A stretch of DNA of 64,000 nucleotides from UBA2784 sp964494625 (GCA_964494625.1 CAZBRT010000002.1:744001-808000); one strand, 5' to 3'. Positions 7,202-16,533 are shown, counted from the first letter of the stretch. Program-made: numbers and translations. The notes: generated from the letters alone by a model not told the origin.

Positions 7202-8383
7202 ATGAAACTGGTTCAAGCACGCGCAGCCGCGCGTGGCGTTGCTGTTGACCGCGTAATCCATGGCTGTTCGATCGAGGCCATGCGGGCGATGCCGGAGGGG
7301 TCGGTTGATCTCATCTTCGCCGATCCGCCCTATAATCTTCAGCTCAAGGGCGATCTGAAACGTCCCGACCAGTCAAAGGTCGATGCGGTTGACGATGACT
7401 GGGACAAGTTTTCCGACTTCGCCGCCTATGACCGCTTCACGCGCGAATGGCTTGCTGCCGCGCGGCGCGTGCTCAAGGACACCGGCACGATCTTTGTCAT
7501 CGGCTCCTACCACAACATATTCCGTGTCGGCACGGCGATGCAGGATCTCGACTTCTGGATCCTCAATGACATCGTCTGGCGCAAGTCGAACCCGATGCCC
7601 AATTTCCGCGGGCGGCGCTTCACCAATGCGCATGAGACGCTGATCTGGGCGGCAAAGTCGCCGGGCGAAACGCGCTACACGTTCAATTATGACGCGCTCA
7701 AATCCCTCAATGAGGGCCTGCAGATGCGTTCGGACTGGCTGATCCCGCTCTGCACCGGTGGCGAGCGCCTGAAATCCGACAATGGCGAGAAGGCGCATCC
7801 GACACAAAAGCCCGAGGCGCTGCTTCACCGCGTCATCCTTGCGGCGTCGAGGCCGGGCGATGTGGTGCTCGATCCCTTCTTCGGCACCGGCACCACGGGC
7901 GCTGCCGCCAAGAAGCTGGGACGCCATTATATCGGCATCGAACGCGAGGCTGCCTATGTGAAGATCGCCGAGGAGCGCATCAAGCGCGTCTCCATGGCCG
8001 CAGCCGAGGACATCGAGGTCACCAAGAGCAAGCGCGAGGAGGTGCGCGTTCCGTTCGGCGCCGTGATCGAACGCGGCCTGCTTGAACCCGGCATGATGCT
8101 TTATGGTCCGACGCGCCGCCATGCCGCGCGGGTGCGCGCCGATGGCAGCCTTGTGACCGCCGATGCCAAAGGCTCCATCCACCAGATCGCCGCCCAGGTG
8201 CAGGGATTGCCTGCCTGCAATGGCTGGGCGTTCTGGCATTTCGATGTGCAGGGCAAGCTCAAGCCGATCGACCTTCTGCGTCAGCAGATCCGCAGCGAGA
8301 TGGAGACGGCCACCCTGTCAGGCGGAGTCACGCGCCTTGCTGATCACCTTGGCAAAGAGGGTCGCAAGCCCCGCGCGGTCTAG
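7202..8383 (+). CDS. ccrM: Cell-cycle-regulated adenine methyltransferase CcrM (GANTC)
   Basis: Transfers a methyl group from S-adenosylmethionine to the N6 of adenine in GANTC, the cell-cycle epigenetic mark of alphaproteobacteria. The 393-residue product closely follows CcrM: DLIFADPPYNLQL (catalytic DPPY), KVDAVDDDWDKF, YHNIFRVG, WRKSNPMPNF, HPTQKPEALLHR, and the AdoMet motif LDPFFGTGTTGAAAKKLGR. The extra C-terminal domain of about 85 residues is typical of CcrM and needed for DNA recognition. I chose the ATG at 7202 (GTGGGG about 9 nt upstream) over a GTG at 7190. The last 66 bp overlap the 3' end of mutY on the other strand. Confidence 0.96.
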   Translation: MKLVQARAAARGVAVDRVIHGCSIEAMRAMPEGSVDLIFADPPYNLQLKGDLKRPDQSKVDAVDDDWDKFSDFAAYDRFTREWLAAARRVLKDTGTIFVIGSYHNIFRVGTAMQDLDFWILNDIVWRKSNPMPNFRGRRFTNAHETLIWAAKSPGETRYTFNYDALKSLNEGLQMRSDWLIPLCTGGERLKSDNGEKAHPTQKPEALLHRVILAASRPGDVVLDPFFGTGTTGAAAKKLGRHYIGIEREAAYVKIAEERIKRVSMAAAEDIEVTKSKREEVRVPFGAVIERGLLEPGMMLYGPTRRHAARVRADGSLVTADAKGSIHQIAAQVQGLPACNGWAFWHFDVQGKLKPIDLLRQQIRSEMETATLSGGVTRLADHLGKEGRKPRAV

Positions 8384-9415
8384 TTCATCCGGCGGCACCA
8401 GCGTGCCCAGCCCTTCAAGGCTGCGGGCGCTGGCATCTTCAAGGGCATAGACATCCAGCGTCAGACGGAAATGCGTGAAGACGTGGGTAATTTTTCCGCG
8501 ATGCGCCCATTTGCCCGTCAACGGCGCATGAGCGATCGCATCGTCCAACGGCGTTGCCGAAAACGATGTTGATGGTGTTTCCATCATGCCGCCCAGCAAT
8601 CCCTTGGTCGGGCGGCGGCGCAACAGAACGCGGCCATCCTTTGTCATGGCCACAAAGGCGGCACCGTGGCGTTGCGGCGTTGGCGCCTTTACCGCGCGGC
8701 GCGGCAGATCGGCTGCGATCCCTTTCTCACGCGCGATGCAACCATCGTGCAAGGGACACGAACCGCAGTGCGGCGCGCGCGGCGTGCAGATCGTGGCGCC
8801 AAGGTCCATCAAAGCTTGCGCGAAATCGCCTGCACGCAACTCCGGCGTCAGCTTTGCGGCCTGCGCGCGGATGGCGACCTTGGCGTCGGGCAATTTCCGG
8901 GTGATGGCAAAAAGGCGCGCGGTCACGCGCTCGATATTGCCGTCAACGGGCGTTGCCTTGCGGCCAAAGGCAATCGCAGCGATGGCCGCTGCCGTATAAG
9001 GACCAATGCCGGGCAGCGTTCGCAACGTCGCCTCGTCGTCGGGAAAGACGCCGCCATGATCCATCATGATCGCTTGCGCACATTCATGCAAATTGCGCGC
9101 GCGGCTGTAATAGCCAAGGCCAGCCCAGGCGGCGAGCACGTCCTCCAGCCTCGCGCAAGCAAGGGCGGCGATGTCGGGCCATTTCCTGGTGAAGGCATGG
9201 AAATAGGGCCCGACACTTGCGACCGTCGTCTGCTGAAGCATGATCTCGGAGAGCCAGACGCGATAGGGATCAGGCGTTTGGCCCTTGCGGGCACGCCAAG
9301 GCAGCACGCGCGCGTGGGCGTCATACCAGGCAAGCAGGCGCACGCTGACGGCAGCGCTTGCACGGCGGCGCGTTTGGCGCGACGCTGGCGCCCGATCCTT
9401 GACCCTCGTTTTCAT
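8318..9415 (-). CDS. mutY: A/G-specific adenine glycosylase MutY
   Basis: Removes adenine mispaired with 8-oxoguanine. The 365-residue product shows the helix-hairpin-helix region LPGIGPYTAAAIAAIAFG with catalytic Asp in VDGNIERV. The 4Fe-4S loop is CTPRAPHCGSCPLHDGC (C-x6-C-x2-C-x5-C). A C-terminal NUDIX-like domain for 8-oxoG recognition includes GLLGGMMETP. The ATG at 9415 (MKTRVKDRA) gives the family length; reading upstream to 9736 would cross the divergent DUF721 gene. Its 3' end overlaps that of ccrM by 66 bp, so ccrM and mutY converge with interleaved coding sequence. Confidence 0.95.
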   Translation of the reverse strand: MKTRVKDRAPASRQTRRRASAAVSVRLLAWYDAHARVLPWRARKGQTPDPYRVWLSEIMLQQTTVASVGPYFHAFTRKWPDIAALACARLEDVLAAWAGLGYYSRARNLHECAQAIMMDHGGVFPDDEATLRTLPGIGPYTAAAIAAIAFGRKATPVDGNIERVTARLFAITRKLPDAKVAIRAQAAKLTPELRAGDFAQALMDLGATICTPRAPHCGSCPLHDGCIAREKGIAADLPRRAVKAPTPQRHGAAFVAMTKDGRVLLRRRPTKGLLGGMMETPSTSFSATPLDDAIAHAPLTGKWAHRGKITHVFTHFRLTLDVYALEDASARSLEGLGTLVPPDELDRAGLATLFAKVISKARDSA

Positions 9416-9478
9416 CGGTCCTGTTGATGCACGGGATTTGCAGCAATTCAAGTTGGCATCGCGGGGCCAAGATTTTTC

Positions 9479-9979
9479 ATGCGCGATGATCCCGACACGC
9501 GCCCGCGCCGCAAAGGGCCAGCGCCGCTGGCGCGCGAAAGCGATGCGGCCTTTGCGGAGTTGGCTGCGCGCTTCGGCTTCCACAAGCCGGAGATCCTGAA
9601 ACGCTGGCGCGAAATCGCAGGCCCGCATCTTTTCCGTTTCACGCGGCCGCAACGCATTGCCTTTCCCAAAGGACGGCGCGACGGCGGCACGCTCCATCTG
9701 GAGGTCGAGGGCGCGGCCAGCGTCGAGGTGCACCATGTGTCACGGCAGCTGATCGAGCGGCTGAACGCGTTCTATGGCTACGCCGCCATTTCCCGCCTCA
9801 AGATCGTGGCCGCCCGGCTTGACCGGCCCAAGCCCTTGCCCCCTTTTGTTCCAGCCGAGCCTGATCGTCAGGTTCTGGAGGCGGCAAGCCGCCGCAGTGC
9901 CAAGGTCAAAGACCCCGAATTGCGCCGCAGCCTTGCCGCGCTGGGTGCCCTTTCTGCCACAACCCGGAAAAAGCCTTGA
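9479..9979 (+). CDS. DUF721 / DciA-like protein
   Basis: A 166-residue DUF721 protein, the domain of DciA, which loads the replicative helicase DnaB in bacteria lacking DnaC. The recognisable part is the first 100 residues, with FHKPEILKRWREIAGPHL, FPKGRRDGGTLHLEVEGAA and ERLNAFYGYAAISRLKIV. The basic C-terminus is less conserved. It is divergent from mutY (63-bp gap) and followed by the DsbA-like gene and smc, a conserved alphaproteobacterial order. Whether this copy acts as the helicase loader is inferred from the family. Confidence 0.85.
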   Translation: MRDDPDTRPRRKGPAPLARESDAAFAELAARFGFHKPEILKRWREIAGPHLFRFTRPQRIAFPKGRRDGGTLHLEVEGAASVEVHHVSRQLIERLNAFYGYAAISRLKIVAARLDRPKPLPPFVPAEPDRQVLEAASRRSAKVKDPELRRSLAALGALSATTRKKP

Positions 9980-10012
9980 GAATGCCGCGCTTATTTGGCA
10001 AGCCGCAGCGCG

Positions 10013-10041
10013 TTGAGGCGTGCCCGCCGGATTGCTAGATT
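10013..10041 (+). promoter_or_regulatory. Candidate sigma-70 promoter before the DsbA-like gene
   Basis: TTGAGG (10013-10018), a 17-nt spacer and TAGATT (10036-10041), in the 150-bp gap between the DUF721 gene and the DsbA-like gene. Each hexamer matches consensus at four of six positions. It would drive the DsbA-like gene and possibly smc. Sequence evidence only. Confidence 0.33.
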
Positions 10042-10129
10042 GGCTGCTTCCGGGCCGGACATGCCGGAATGAAAAGCTGCGGCGCGCCGGTGGCTGGCGC
10101 GCGGCTGCAAAGCTCGAGAGGATCGTTCC

Positions 10130-10816
10130 TTGGACAAGCGTATTCTGACCGTTGCCGGTATCGGCGTGGGCCTTCTGGCCGCCGTGTTTGCCGCCTTCTA
10201 TCTGCTTACGCCCAAACCGGGCGCAACCTCCGTCACGCCGACAGAATCGGCCGTGGCCGATCCCGCCGCACGTGACCGCGCGCTGAGCGTGCGCGCGGAT
10301 GACCGGGTGATCGGGTCGCCCGATGCGCCCATCACCCTCATCGAATATGCGTCGATGACCTGTGGCCATTGCGCCGCGTTCCACGCCCAGACCGGCCCGC
10401 GCCTCAAGACCGAATATATCGATACCGGCAAGGCAAGGTGGGTCTTCCGCGAGTTTCCGCTGGACGGCGTCGCCGCGGGCGGCGCCCTTGTCGCGCGCTG
10501 CCTGCCGCCTGACCAGTATTTCCCCTTCATCAACATGCTTTTCCTCAACCAGCCGGACTGGGCGCATGTGGATGATCCCAAGGAAGGCCTCATCACCATG
10601 TCGCGCCGGGCGGGCCTCTCGCGCGAGCAGGTCGAATCGTGCTTGAACAATCAGGCTGAAAAGGACCGCATGCAGGCCCTGATTGCAGAAGCCGGTGACA
10701 TCTTCGGCGTCAATTCGACGCCGACGCTCATCATCAACGGCAAGGTCTATCGCGGCGCGATGCCGTTCGAGCAGATCGACGCGATCTTCAAGGAACTGCT
10801 GGCCGGCCAGAACTGA
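10130..10816 (+). CDS. DsbA-family thioredoxin-fold protein, membrane-anchored
   Basis: A periplasmic thiol-disulfide oxidoreductase-like protein of 228 residues. A hydrophobic segment at about 5-26 is an anchor or signal. The thioredoxin active site is SMTCGHCAAFH (CGHC at about residues 79-82), and the cis-proline loop is VNSTPTLIING (about 192-202). Family members oxidise or isomerise disulfides in exported proteins. The start is TTG at 10130, supported by AGAGGA about 7 nt upstream. It lies just before smc, the order seen in Caulobacter relatives, although no functional link to chromosome segregation is apparent. Confidence 0.9.
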   Translation: MDKRILTVAGIGVGLLAAVFAAFYLLTPKPGATSVTPTESAVADPAARDRALSVRADDRVIGSPDAPITLIEYASMTCGHCAAFHAQTGPRLKTEYIDTGKARWVFREFPLDGVAAGGALVARCLPPDQYFPFINMLFLNQPDWAHVDDPKEGLITMSRRAGLSREQVESCLNNQAEKDRMQALIAEAGDIFGVNSTPTLIINGKVYRGAMPFEQIDAIFKELLAGQN

Positions 10817-10884
10817 GGCGCGAAAGCGCGATGACGGGCCGGGGGCATTTCCCTGCCCCAAGCGACGTGTGAGGAGTTTGGCCC

Positions 10885-13800
10885 TTGAAGATTACCCGCC
10901 TGAGGCTTTCGGGTTTCAAGTCCTTTGTCGAGCCGACCGAACTCCATATCGAGCCGGGGCTGACCGGCATTGTCGGGCCCAATGGCTGCGGCAAGTCCAA
11001 CCTGCTTGAAGCCCTGCGCTGGGCAATGGGCGAAAACAGCGCCAAGTCGATGCGCGGCGGCGCGATGGATGACGTGATCTTCGCAGGCGCGGGCAACCGC
11101 CCGGCCCGCAACATGGCCGAAGTCACCATCTTCATGGACAATACCGACCATTCGGCGCCCGCCGCCTTCAATGGCGAGGAGACGCTGGAGATCACGCGCC
11201 GGATCGAGCGCGAGGCGGGCAGCGCCTACCGGATCAACGGCAGTGAAGTGCGCCAGCGTGACGTGCAATTGCTCTTTGCAGACGCTTCCACCGGCGCGCA
11301 TTCGCCCGCCCTTGTAAAGCAGGGCCAGATCGGTGCGCTCATCAGCGCCAAGCCGCTTGCGCGTCGCGCCATTCTGGAAGAGGCCGCAGGCATCAGCGGC
11401 CTTCATTCGCGCCGCCACGAAGCCGAGTTGCGCCTGCGCGCCGCAGAAACCAATCTGCAGCGCCTCACCGACATCATCCAGGAAGTCGAGGGCCAGCTTG
11501 CCGCGCTGAAGCGCCAGGCGCGCCAGGCATCGCGTTACCGCAATCTGTCCGGCCATATCCGCCGTGCGGAAGCGGTCGCGTTCCATCTGCGCTGGGTCGC
11601 ATCTGCCGAACAGGTGGCCGAGGCCGAGCGCCGCCTTGCCGAAGCCGAAGCGCGCGTCGCCGAGGCCACGCGCACGGCCGCGCAATCCACTACCCTGCAG
11701 GCGGAAGCCCAGTCGGACCTGCCACCTTTGCGTCAGGCGGAAGCCGAACGCGCAGCCGCCCTCCAGCGCTTCAAGGTCGAGCGCGACACACTGGACGCCG
11801 AGGAGCGCCGCGCCCGGGAGGCGTCAGCGCGCCTTGCCCGCGCCATTGAAGAATTTTCGCGCGACCTTGCGGCAAGCACAGCGCGCGCCGATGACGCGCG
11901 CGCGATGCAGGAGAAGCTTGGCACTGAAGCGTCGTCCATAGATGACGGTGCCGCGTCGCGCGATGAAGCGCTGCACGATGCGCGTGTCCTTTCCGCCGAT
12001 GCGGCCGACCAATTGTCGCGCGCGGAAGCCGGCTTCGAGGCCGCGCGGGCGCGGGCCGCCGATCACGCCGCACGACGCCATGCGCTGGAAAATGCCAAGG
12101 CGCAGGGCTTGCCCCGCCTCACCCGCCTGATCAGCGAACTGGAAATTCTTGCCGCCTCGCGCCTCAAGGCGGATGAGGACGCAGCTGCCTCGCCCGACAT
12201 TGACGCGGCTGCACGCGACGCTGCCGCCGCGCGCGAGGCCGCTGAAGGCGCCTTCGCCGCCCTGAATGCCACCGAAAATCTCCGCCAGGAAAAGGCGCGC
12301 GAGGAAGCGCTTTCGCGCGATGCGCTGACGCGGGCCGAGCGCGCGCATGAGCGCCTTGCCGCCGAAGCCGATGCTATCGCCGATGTGCTGCGCTCGCCCA
12401 ATGGTGATCTGTGGCCGCGCCTCATTGATGCGGTCAGCGCCGCTCCCGGGTATGAGGCAGCACTTGCGGCCGCGCTGGGTGAGGAGTTTGAAGCCCCGCT
12501 CGACGAGGCGGCCCCCAGCCATTGGCGCACCTTGCCAACGCTGTCCGATCTTGCCCCCTTGCCCGAAGGCGCCGAACCGATCAGCGCCCATGTGACGGCA
12601 CCGCCCGCGCTGGCGCGGCGCCTTGCGCTGACGGGCGTCGTTGAAGATGCGGATGGCGCGCGCCTTCAGGCTTTGCTTCTGCCGGGCCAGATTCTGGTGT
12701 CGCGTTCGGGCGCGCTGTGGCGGTGGGATGGCTATACGGTCATGCTGCATGCGCAGACTCAGGCTGCCCAGCGTTTGGCCCAACGCAACCGGCTTGCGGT
12801 CATGGGTGAAACGCTTGCAGCGCTTGCGTCGGATGCATCAGCGGCGCGCGGCGTCTGGCAAACGGCACAGCATGCGCTTGATGCAGCCCAGGAATCCGAA
12901 CGCGCTGCGCGTGCTGCCCAGCGTGAAGCGGATGCGGCCCTTGCGCGCGCGCTTGATGCGTCGGCCATTGCCGAGCGCGAGGCTGCGCGCCATTCAGCAC
13001 AGCGCGCGGCCCTGGCCGAAGCGGCACGGCGGCTGGAAGAAGCAGTGCTTGCCGCGCGGAATGATGTGGCGGAAGCCGATGCGGGTCTCATCGCCCTGGG
13101 CTCGGACGAGCCGGTCCTGGCCGAAGCTGCCGCCTTGCGTGAGCGCGTCTCGGAATTGCGGATTGCGGCCACGGAAGCTGACGGCACGTTGGCGGGCCTT
13201 GTGCGGGAGGCGCAGGCGCTTTCCCAGCGCCGCACGGCGCTCCAGTCGGAAATCGCGGCATGGTCGCGCCGTCTTGAGACGGCTGAGGCCGAAGGCGAAG
13301 GCTTTGTCACACGGCGCGACGCGGCTTTGGCCGAGAAGACCGTGTACGACAGCGTGCCGGAAACCATCGAGATCAAGCGCTCGGCGCTCCTCTCGCTCAT
13401 CAGCGAAGCCGAAGTTCTGCGCAATGCGGCTTCAGACGCTTTGCAAACGGCTGAGACACGGCTTGCCGATGCTGACCGCGCGGTCAAGGCGGCCGATGCA
13501 GCCGCATCGGAAGCGCGCGAGGAACGCGCCCGCGCCGGTGCCATGCTGGATGCCGCACGCGAGCGGCTTGCCGAAACGGCGTCGCGCATCCGCGAGGTGA
13601 TGAGCGTCGAACCCGGCGAGCTTTTGTCGAAGAACGACATTGATGCGGATGACGGCCTGCCCACGCAGGAGGAAATCGACCAGAAGGTCGAGCGCCTGAA
13701 ACGCGAGCGCGAGCAATTGGGCGGCGTCAATCTGCGGGCCGAAGAAGAAGCGGCCGAGCACGAAGAACGCCTGAATGCCATGGTTGCCGAGAAGGCCGAC

Positions 13801-14343
13801 CTTGAAGGCGCCATCGCCAAGCTGCGCGCGGGCATCGGCAGCCTGAACCGCGAGGGCCGCGAGCGCCTTCTGGCCGCCTTTGACGTCGTCAACGCCCACT
13901 TCAAGCGCCTGTTCACGACCTTGTTCGGCGGCGGCGAAGCGAACCTCACGCTGACCGAAAGTGATGATCCGCTGGAGGCGGGCCTTGAGATATTCGCGCG
14001 CCCGCCGGGCAAGCGGCTGACCACATTGTCGCTGCTTTCGGGCGGCGAGCAGGCGCTGACAGCGCTGTCGCTCATCTTTGCGATCTTCCTGTCGAACCCG
14101 GCGCCGATCTGCGTGCTGGACGAAGTCGATGCGCCGCTTGACGACGCCAATGTCGAACGCTTCTGCAATCTGATGGATGAGATGACGCGCCAGACCGAAA
14201 CGCGCTTCCTCGTCATCACGCACCATGCCTTGACCATGGCGCGCGTCCACCGGCTTTTCGGTGTGACCATGCAGGAGCGTGGCGTCAGCCAGCTTGTCTC
14301 CGTTGACCTCGAAGCTGCCGAGCGCGTGCTCGCGGCAGAATAG
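10885..14343 (+). CDS. smc: Chromosome segregation protein SMC
   Basis: The SMC ATPase of the bacterial condensin, which compacts and segregates the chromosome. The product is 1152 residues, full length. The N-terminal head carries Walker A GPNGCGKSN (about 32-40). Long Ala/Glu/Arg-rich coiled coils (about 170-480 and 640-950) flank a hinge (about 490-620). The C-terminal head has the signature LLSGGEQALTALSL (about 1048-1061) and Walker B VLDEVDAPLD (about 1074-1083). The TTG start at 10885 is preceded by GAGGAG 8 nt upstream. No scpA or scpB is in the window. The coiled-coil coding sequence produces long spurious reading frames on the opposite strand. Confidence 0.97.
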   Translation: MKITRLRLSGFKSFVEPTELHIEPGLTGIVGPNGCGKSNLLEALRWAMGENSAKSMRGGAMDDVIFAGAGNRPARNMAEVTIFMDNTDHSAPAAFNGEETLEITRRIEREAGSAYRINGSEVRQRDVQLLFADASTGAHSPALVKQGQIGALISAKPLARRAILEEAAGISGLHSRRHEAELRLRAAETNLQRLTDIIQEVEGQLAALKRQARQASRYRNLSGHIRRAEAVAFHLRWVASAEQVAEAERRLAEAEARVAEATRTAAQSTTLQAEAQSDLPPLRQAEAERAAALQRFKVERDTLDAEERRAREASARLARAIEEFSRDLAASTARADDARAMQEKLGTEASSIDDGAASRDEALHDARVLSADAADQLSRAEAGFEAARARAADHAARRHALENAKAQGLPRLTRLISELEILAASRLKADEDAAASPDIDAAARDAAAAREAAEGAFAALNATENLRQEKAREEALSRDALTRAERAHERLAAEADAIADVLRSPNGDLWPRLIDAVSAAPGYEAALAAALGEEFEAPLDEAAPSHWRTLPTLSDLAPLPEGAEPISAHVTAPPALARRLALTGVVEDADGARLQALLLPGQILVSRSGALWRWDGYTVMLHAQTQAAQRLAQRNRLAVMGETLAALASDASAARGVWQTAQHALDAAQESERAARAAQREADAALARALDASAIAEREAARHSAQRAALAEAARRLEEAVLAARNDVAEADAGLIALGSDEPVLAEAAALRERVSELRIAATEADGTLAGLVREAQALSQRRTALQSEIAAWSRRLETAEAEGEGFVTRRDAALAEKTVYDSVPETIEIKRSALLSLISEAEVLRNAASDALQTAETRLADADRAVKAADAAASEAREERARAGAMLDAARERLAETASRIREVMSVEPGELLSKNDIDADDGLPTQEEIDQKVERLKREREQLGGVNLRAEEEAAEHEERLNAMVAEKADLEGAIAKLRAGIGSLNREGRERLLAAFDVVNAHFKRLFTTLFGGGEANLTLTESDDPLEAGLEIFARPPGKRLTTLSLLSGGEQALTALSLIFAIFLSNPAPICVLDEVDAPLDDANVERFCNLMDEMTRQTETRFLVITHHALTMARVHRLFGVTMQERGVSQLVSVDLEAAERVLAAE

Positions 14344-14348
14344 GCACC

Positions 14349-15056
14349 ATGGCCCCGCGCAAGGTGAAACCGAGAGCAGCGGCCAAACCGCCTTCCTTGC
14401 GCAAGGTTGCGCGCGCCGTGCGCAAGGCTTCGCGCCCCATGAAGGAGAAGGAGCGTACGCGCGCGGTTGAGGCGCGGGAACTTCTGGTCAAAGCGACAGG
14501 CGCGCTTCTTTCCGAGAAAGGCTTTCACGGCATCACACTGGACCGCGCGGCGCGGCGCGCGGGCGTGAGCGCAAGACTTGCGCGTGGGCTTTTCCGCACC
14601 TCGCTGCATCTCGTGGCAGCCACACTGGAAGAGCAGCTTGAAGAGGACATTGAGGCGACCGAGGGCGATATCCTGGGCGCGATGCATGCACGGGAAAATC
14701 CTGCCCATGGCATCAAGCTGATGCTTGTCGCGCAATTGCGCCGCCATGCGGCGGGCGGCTGGTGGCGCCTCTATCTCGACATGGACCTTCTGGCAAAAAA
14801 CGGGGACAGCCGCGAAGTCCTGCACCAGTTGCAGGCGCGGCTGCGTGAGCGGGCCTTGAGCTTCATCACCGCGATGCAGGCGCGCGGCCTCATCCATGAC
14901 GGACATGATGCCGAGGCCGTCTGGTTCCTGTGGTCGGCGCTTCTGGATGGTGCGGTGCTGCGGGCGAGGGTCTCTCCGGTCCACGCCGATGTCGATACGC
15001 TGGCGGAGATGCTGGCGCCGTTGCTGGCTTCGGGGATCAGCCCGCCCAAAGGGTAA
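14349..15056 (+). CDS. TetR/AcrR-family transcriptional regulator
   Basis: A 235-residue one-component regulator. A basic, disordered N-terminal extension of about 40 residues (rich in Lys/Arg/Ala) precedes the TetR helix-turn-helix, FHGITLDRAARRAGVSARLA (about 59-78). The rest is an all-helical ligand-binding domain with no recognisable ligand signature. It starts 5 bp after the smc stop, so it may be transcribed with smc. Its target cannot be read from context; the downstream ATP synthase operon has its own promoter. The long basic tail before the HTH is unusual for TetR proteins, and MKEKERTRAVEARE could be an internal alternative start. Confidence 0.8.
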   Translation: MAPRKVKPRAAAKPPSLRKVARAVRKASRPMKEKERTRAVEARELLVKATGALLSEKGFHGITLDRAARRAGVSARLARGLFRTSLHLVAATLEEQLEEDIEATEGDILGAMHARENPAHGIKLMLVAQLRRHAAGGWWRLYLDMDLLAKNGDSREVLHQLQARLRERALSFITAMQARGLIHDGHDAEAVWFLWSALLDGAVLRARVSPVHADVDTLAEMLAPLLASGISPPKG

Positions 15057-15178
15057 GGGACGCGACTCACAGCGCCCGGCAGCATGATTTCGCAATTGCA
15101 GCATTTTCTTGCGCGACCATGTCGCCAAGTCACGTTTTTCCTATTATATTCATTGCGTTAGTTCATGGTCCCGGCTGC

Positions 15179-15207
15179 TTGACAATGAAAGACCCCCTCC
15201 CTATGGT
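15179..15207 (+). promoter_or_regulatory. Near-consensus sigma-70 promoter of the ATP synthase F0 operon
   Basis: A perfect -35 TTGACA (15179-15184), a 17-nt spacer and TATGGT (15202-15207). It lies in the 245-bp gap between the TetR gene and atpI, leaving a leader of about 88 nt before the GTG at 15302. It is the best promoter match in the window and fits a highly expressed operon. The rest of the gap (15057-15178) includes an AT-rich stretch (15134-15160) and no gene. Confidence 0.65.
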
Positions 15208-15301
15208 CCGCGCGCTTTCGCGAAGGGGGCTTCCCGGCAGTACCACTCATTTTCCGGCGTATCGGAGTGGGTGACGCGGCCGTAACAGGGGTCAATCCGG
15301 C

Positions 15302-15748
15302 GTGGTGACGGGTCCAACCGATCAGGGCGATGGTGCCGGGGAAAATCCCCATGCGCCGCTTGACGCACTTGGCCGCCGCATCAACGACATGGAGCGGCGC
15401 CCCAGTGTTGTCGCCCCCCAAACGAAAGCCCGTTCCGCGGGCGACAGTTCCGCTTTCGGCCGTGCCTTCAAGCTGTCCACCGAGTTCGTGGCGGCGGTGG
15501 TGATCGGCGGAGGCATGGGCTATCTGGGCGACCGCGTGTTCGGAACGGGGCCAGTTCTCTTTCTTGTGTTCTTCGTGCTGGGCGTCGGGGCGGGTTTCCT
15601 CAATGTCTGGCGGGCTGCGCAGGCGATCAACGCGCGCGCCGCGGAACAGGTGAAGGAAATGGGACCGGCTGCCGGCCTTGATTTCAGTTGTGATGACGAA
15701 GACGACGATGATGACGGCAGGCCAGACCTTCCTGCCGCAAGCCCCTGA
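15302..15748 (+). CDS. atpI: ATP synthase protein I (AtpI)
   Basis: A small membrane protein that helps assemble or stabilise the c-ring of F-type ATP synthase. The 148-residue product has a hydrophilic N-terminal region (about 1-58). Two membrane segments follow, FVAAVVIGGGMGYLGDRVFG (about 61-80) and a second at about 82-103 (GPVLFLVFFVLGVGAGFLNV). The C-terminal tail is acidic, with a run of Asp/Glu (DDEDDDDDG). The start is GTG at 15302. First gene of the F0 cluster, 17 bp before atpB. The acidic tail is more extreme than usual, but the family call rests on the two helices and position. Confidence 0.88.
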   Translation: MVTGPTDQGDGAGENPHAPLDALGRRINDMERRPSVVAPQTKARSAGDSSAFGRAFKLSTEFVAAVVIGGGMGYLGDRVFGTGPVLFLVFFVLGVGAGFLNVWRAAQAINARAAEQVKEMGPAAGLDFSCDDEDDDDDGRPDLPAASP

Positions 15749-15765
15749 CAAGCGTGAGGATTGCG

Positions 15766-16533
15766 GTGTTCCAACAGATCGCCAATGACCCGCTGCACCA
15801 GTTCCAGGTGAACGTGCTGATGCCGCTCCATCTGGGCGGCTGGGACATTTCCTTCACCAATGCCTCGCTGTGGATGGTTCTGGCGGTTACAGGGGTTTCC
15901 TTGTTCCTCACCCTTGGCATCCAGCGCCGCGCGCTGGTGCCGCGCCGCTGGCAGCTGATGGTCGAGATGGCTTACGAATTCGTTGCCAACACGGTGCGTT
16001 CAAATGCGGGCGAGGAAGGCATGCGCTTCTTCCCGCTTGTCTTCACGCTCTTCATGTTCGTGCTGTTCTGCAACCTGTTCGGCATGATCCCCTATTCCTT
16101 CACCGTCACCAGCCACATCATCGTCACTTTCGCACTGGCGATGTTCGTGTTCCTGACGGTGATCCTGGTCGGCGTCCTCCGCCATGGCTTGCGCTTCTTC
16201 AAGCTGTTCGTGCCGTCGGGTGTGCCGTCGTGGATCCTGCCCCTGATCGTGCCGATCGAGCTCATCTCGTTCCTGTCACGCCCGGTCAGCCTTTCGGTAC
16301 GTCTGTTCGCCAACATGCTGGCGGGCCACACCATGCTGAAAGTCTTTGCCGGCTTTGTCGTTTCGATGATGGCGGCAGGCGGTGTTTTCTCGGTGATGGC
16401 GATCGGCCCGATGCTGGGCATCGTCTTTGTCACCGGCCTCGAATTCCTGGTGGCGTTCCTGCAGGCCTATGTGTTTGCCGTCCTCACCTGCATCTACCTC
16501 AACGACGCCATCCATCTTCACGAAGACCATTGA
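15766..16533 (+). CDS. atpB: ATP synthase F0 subunit a
   Basis: Subunit a forms the proton channel against the c-ring in the inner membrane. The product is about 255 residues with five or six transmembrane helices. The essential arginine lies in PVSLSVRLFANMLAGHTMLK (about 174-193), and LKLFVPSGVPSWILPLIVPIE-like sequence precedes it. I prefer the GTG at 15766 because GAGGA sits 5 nt upstream; a GTG at 15754 without a ribosome site is the alternative. The gene lies between atpI and atpE in the standard alphaproteobacterial F0 operon, separate from the F1 genes. Confidence 0.95.
   Translation: MFQQIANDPLHQFQVNVLMPLHLGGWDISFTNASLWMVLAVTGVSLFLTLGIQRRALVPRRWQLMVEMAYEFVANTVRSNAGEEGMRFFPLVFTLFMFVLFCNLFGMIPYSFTVTSHIIVTFALAMFVFLTVILVGVLRHGLRFFKLFVPSGVPSWILPLIVPIELISFLSRPVSLSVRLFANMLAGHTMLKVFAGFVVSMMAAGGVFSVMAIGPMLGIVFVTGLEFLVAFLQAYVFAVLTCIYLNDAIHLHEDH

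Noticed and set aside
9416..9736. N-terminal extension of mutY to 9736
   Set aside because: The extension would cover the divergent DUF721 gene and has no similarity to MutY; the ATG at 9415 gives the usual length.
12759..15128. A 789-codon open frame on the minus strand opposite smc and the TetR gene
   Set aside because: It lies antisense to the SMC coiled coil and the TetR gene. Its product is Ser/Arg/Ala low-complexity with no fold signature, typical of the mirror frame of GC-rich coiled-coil genes.
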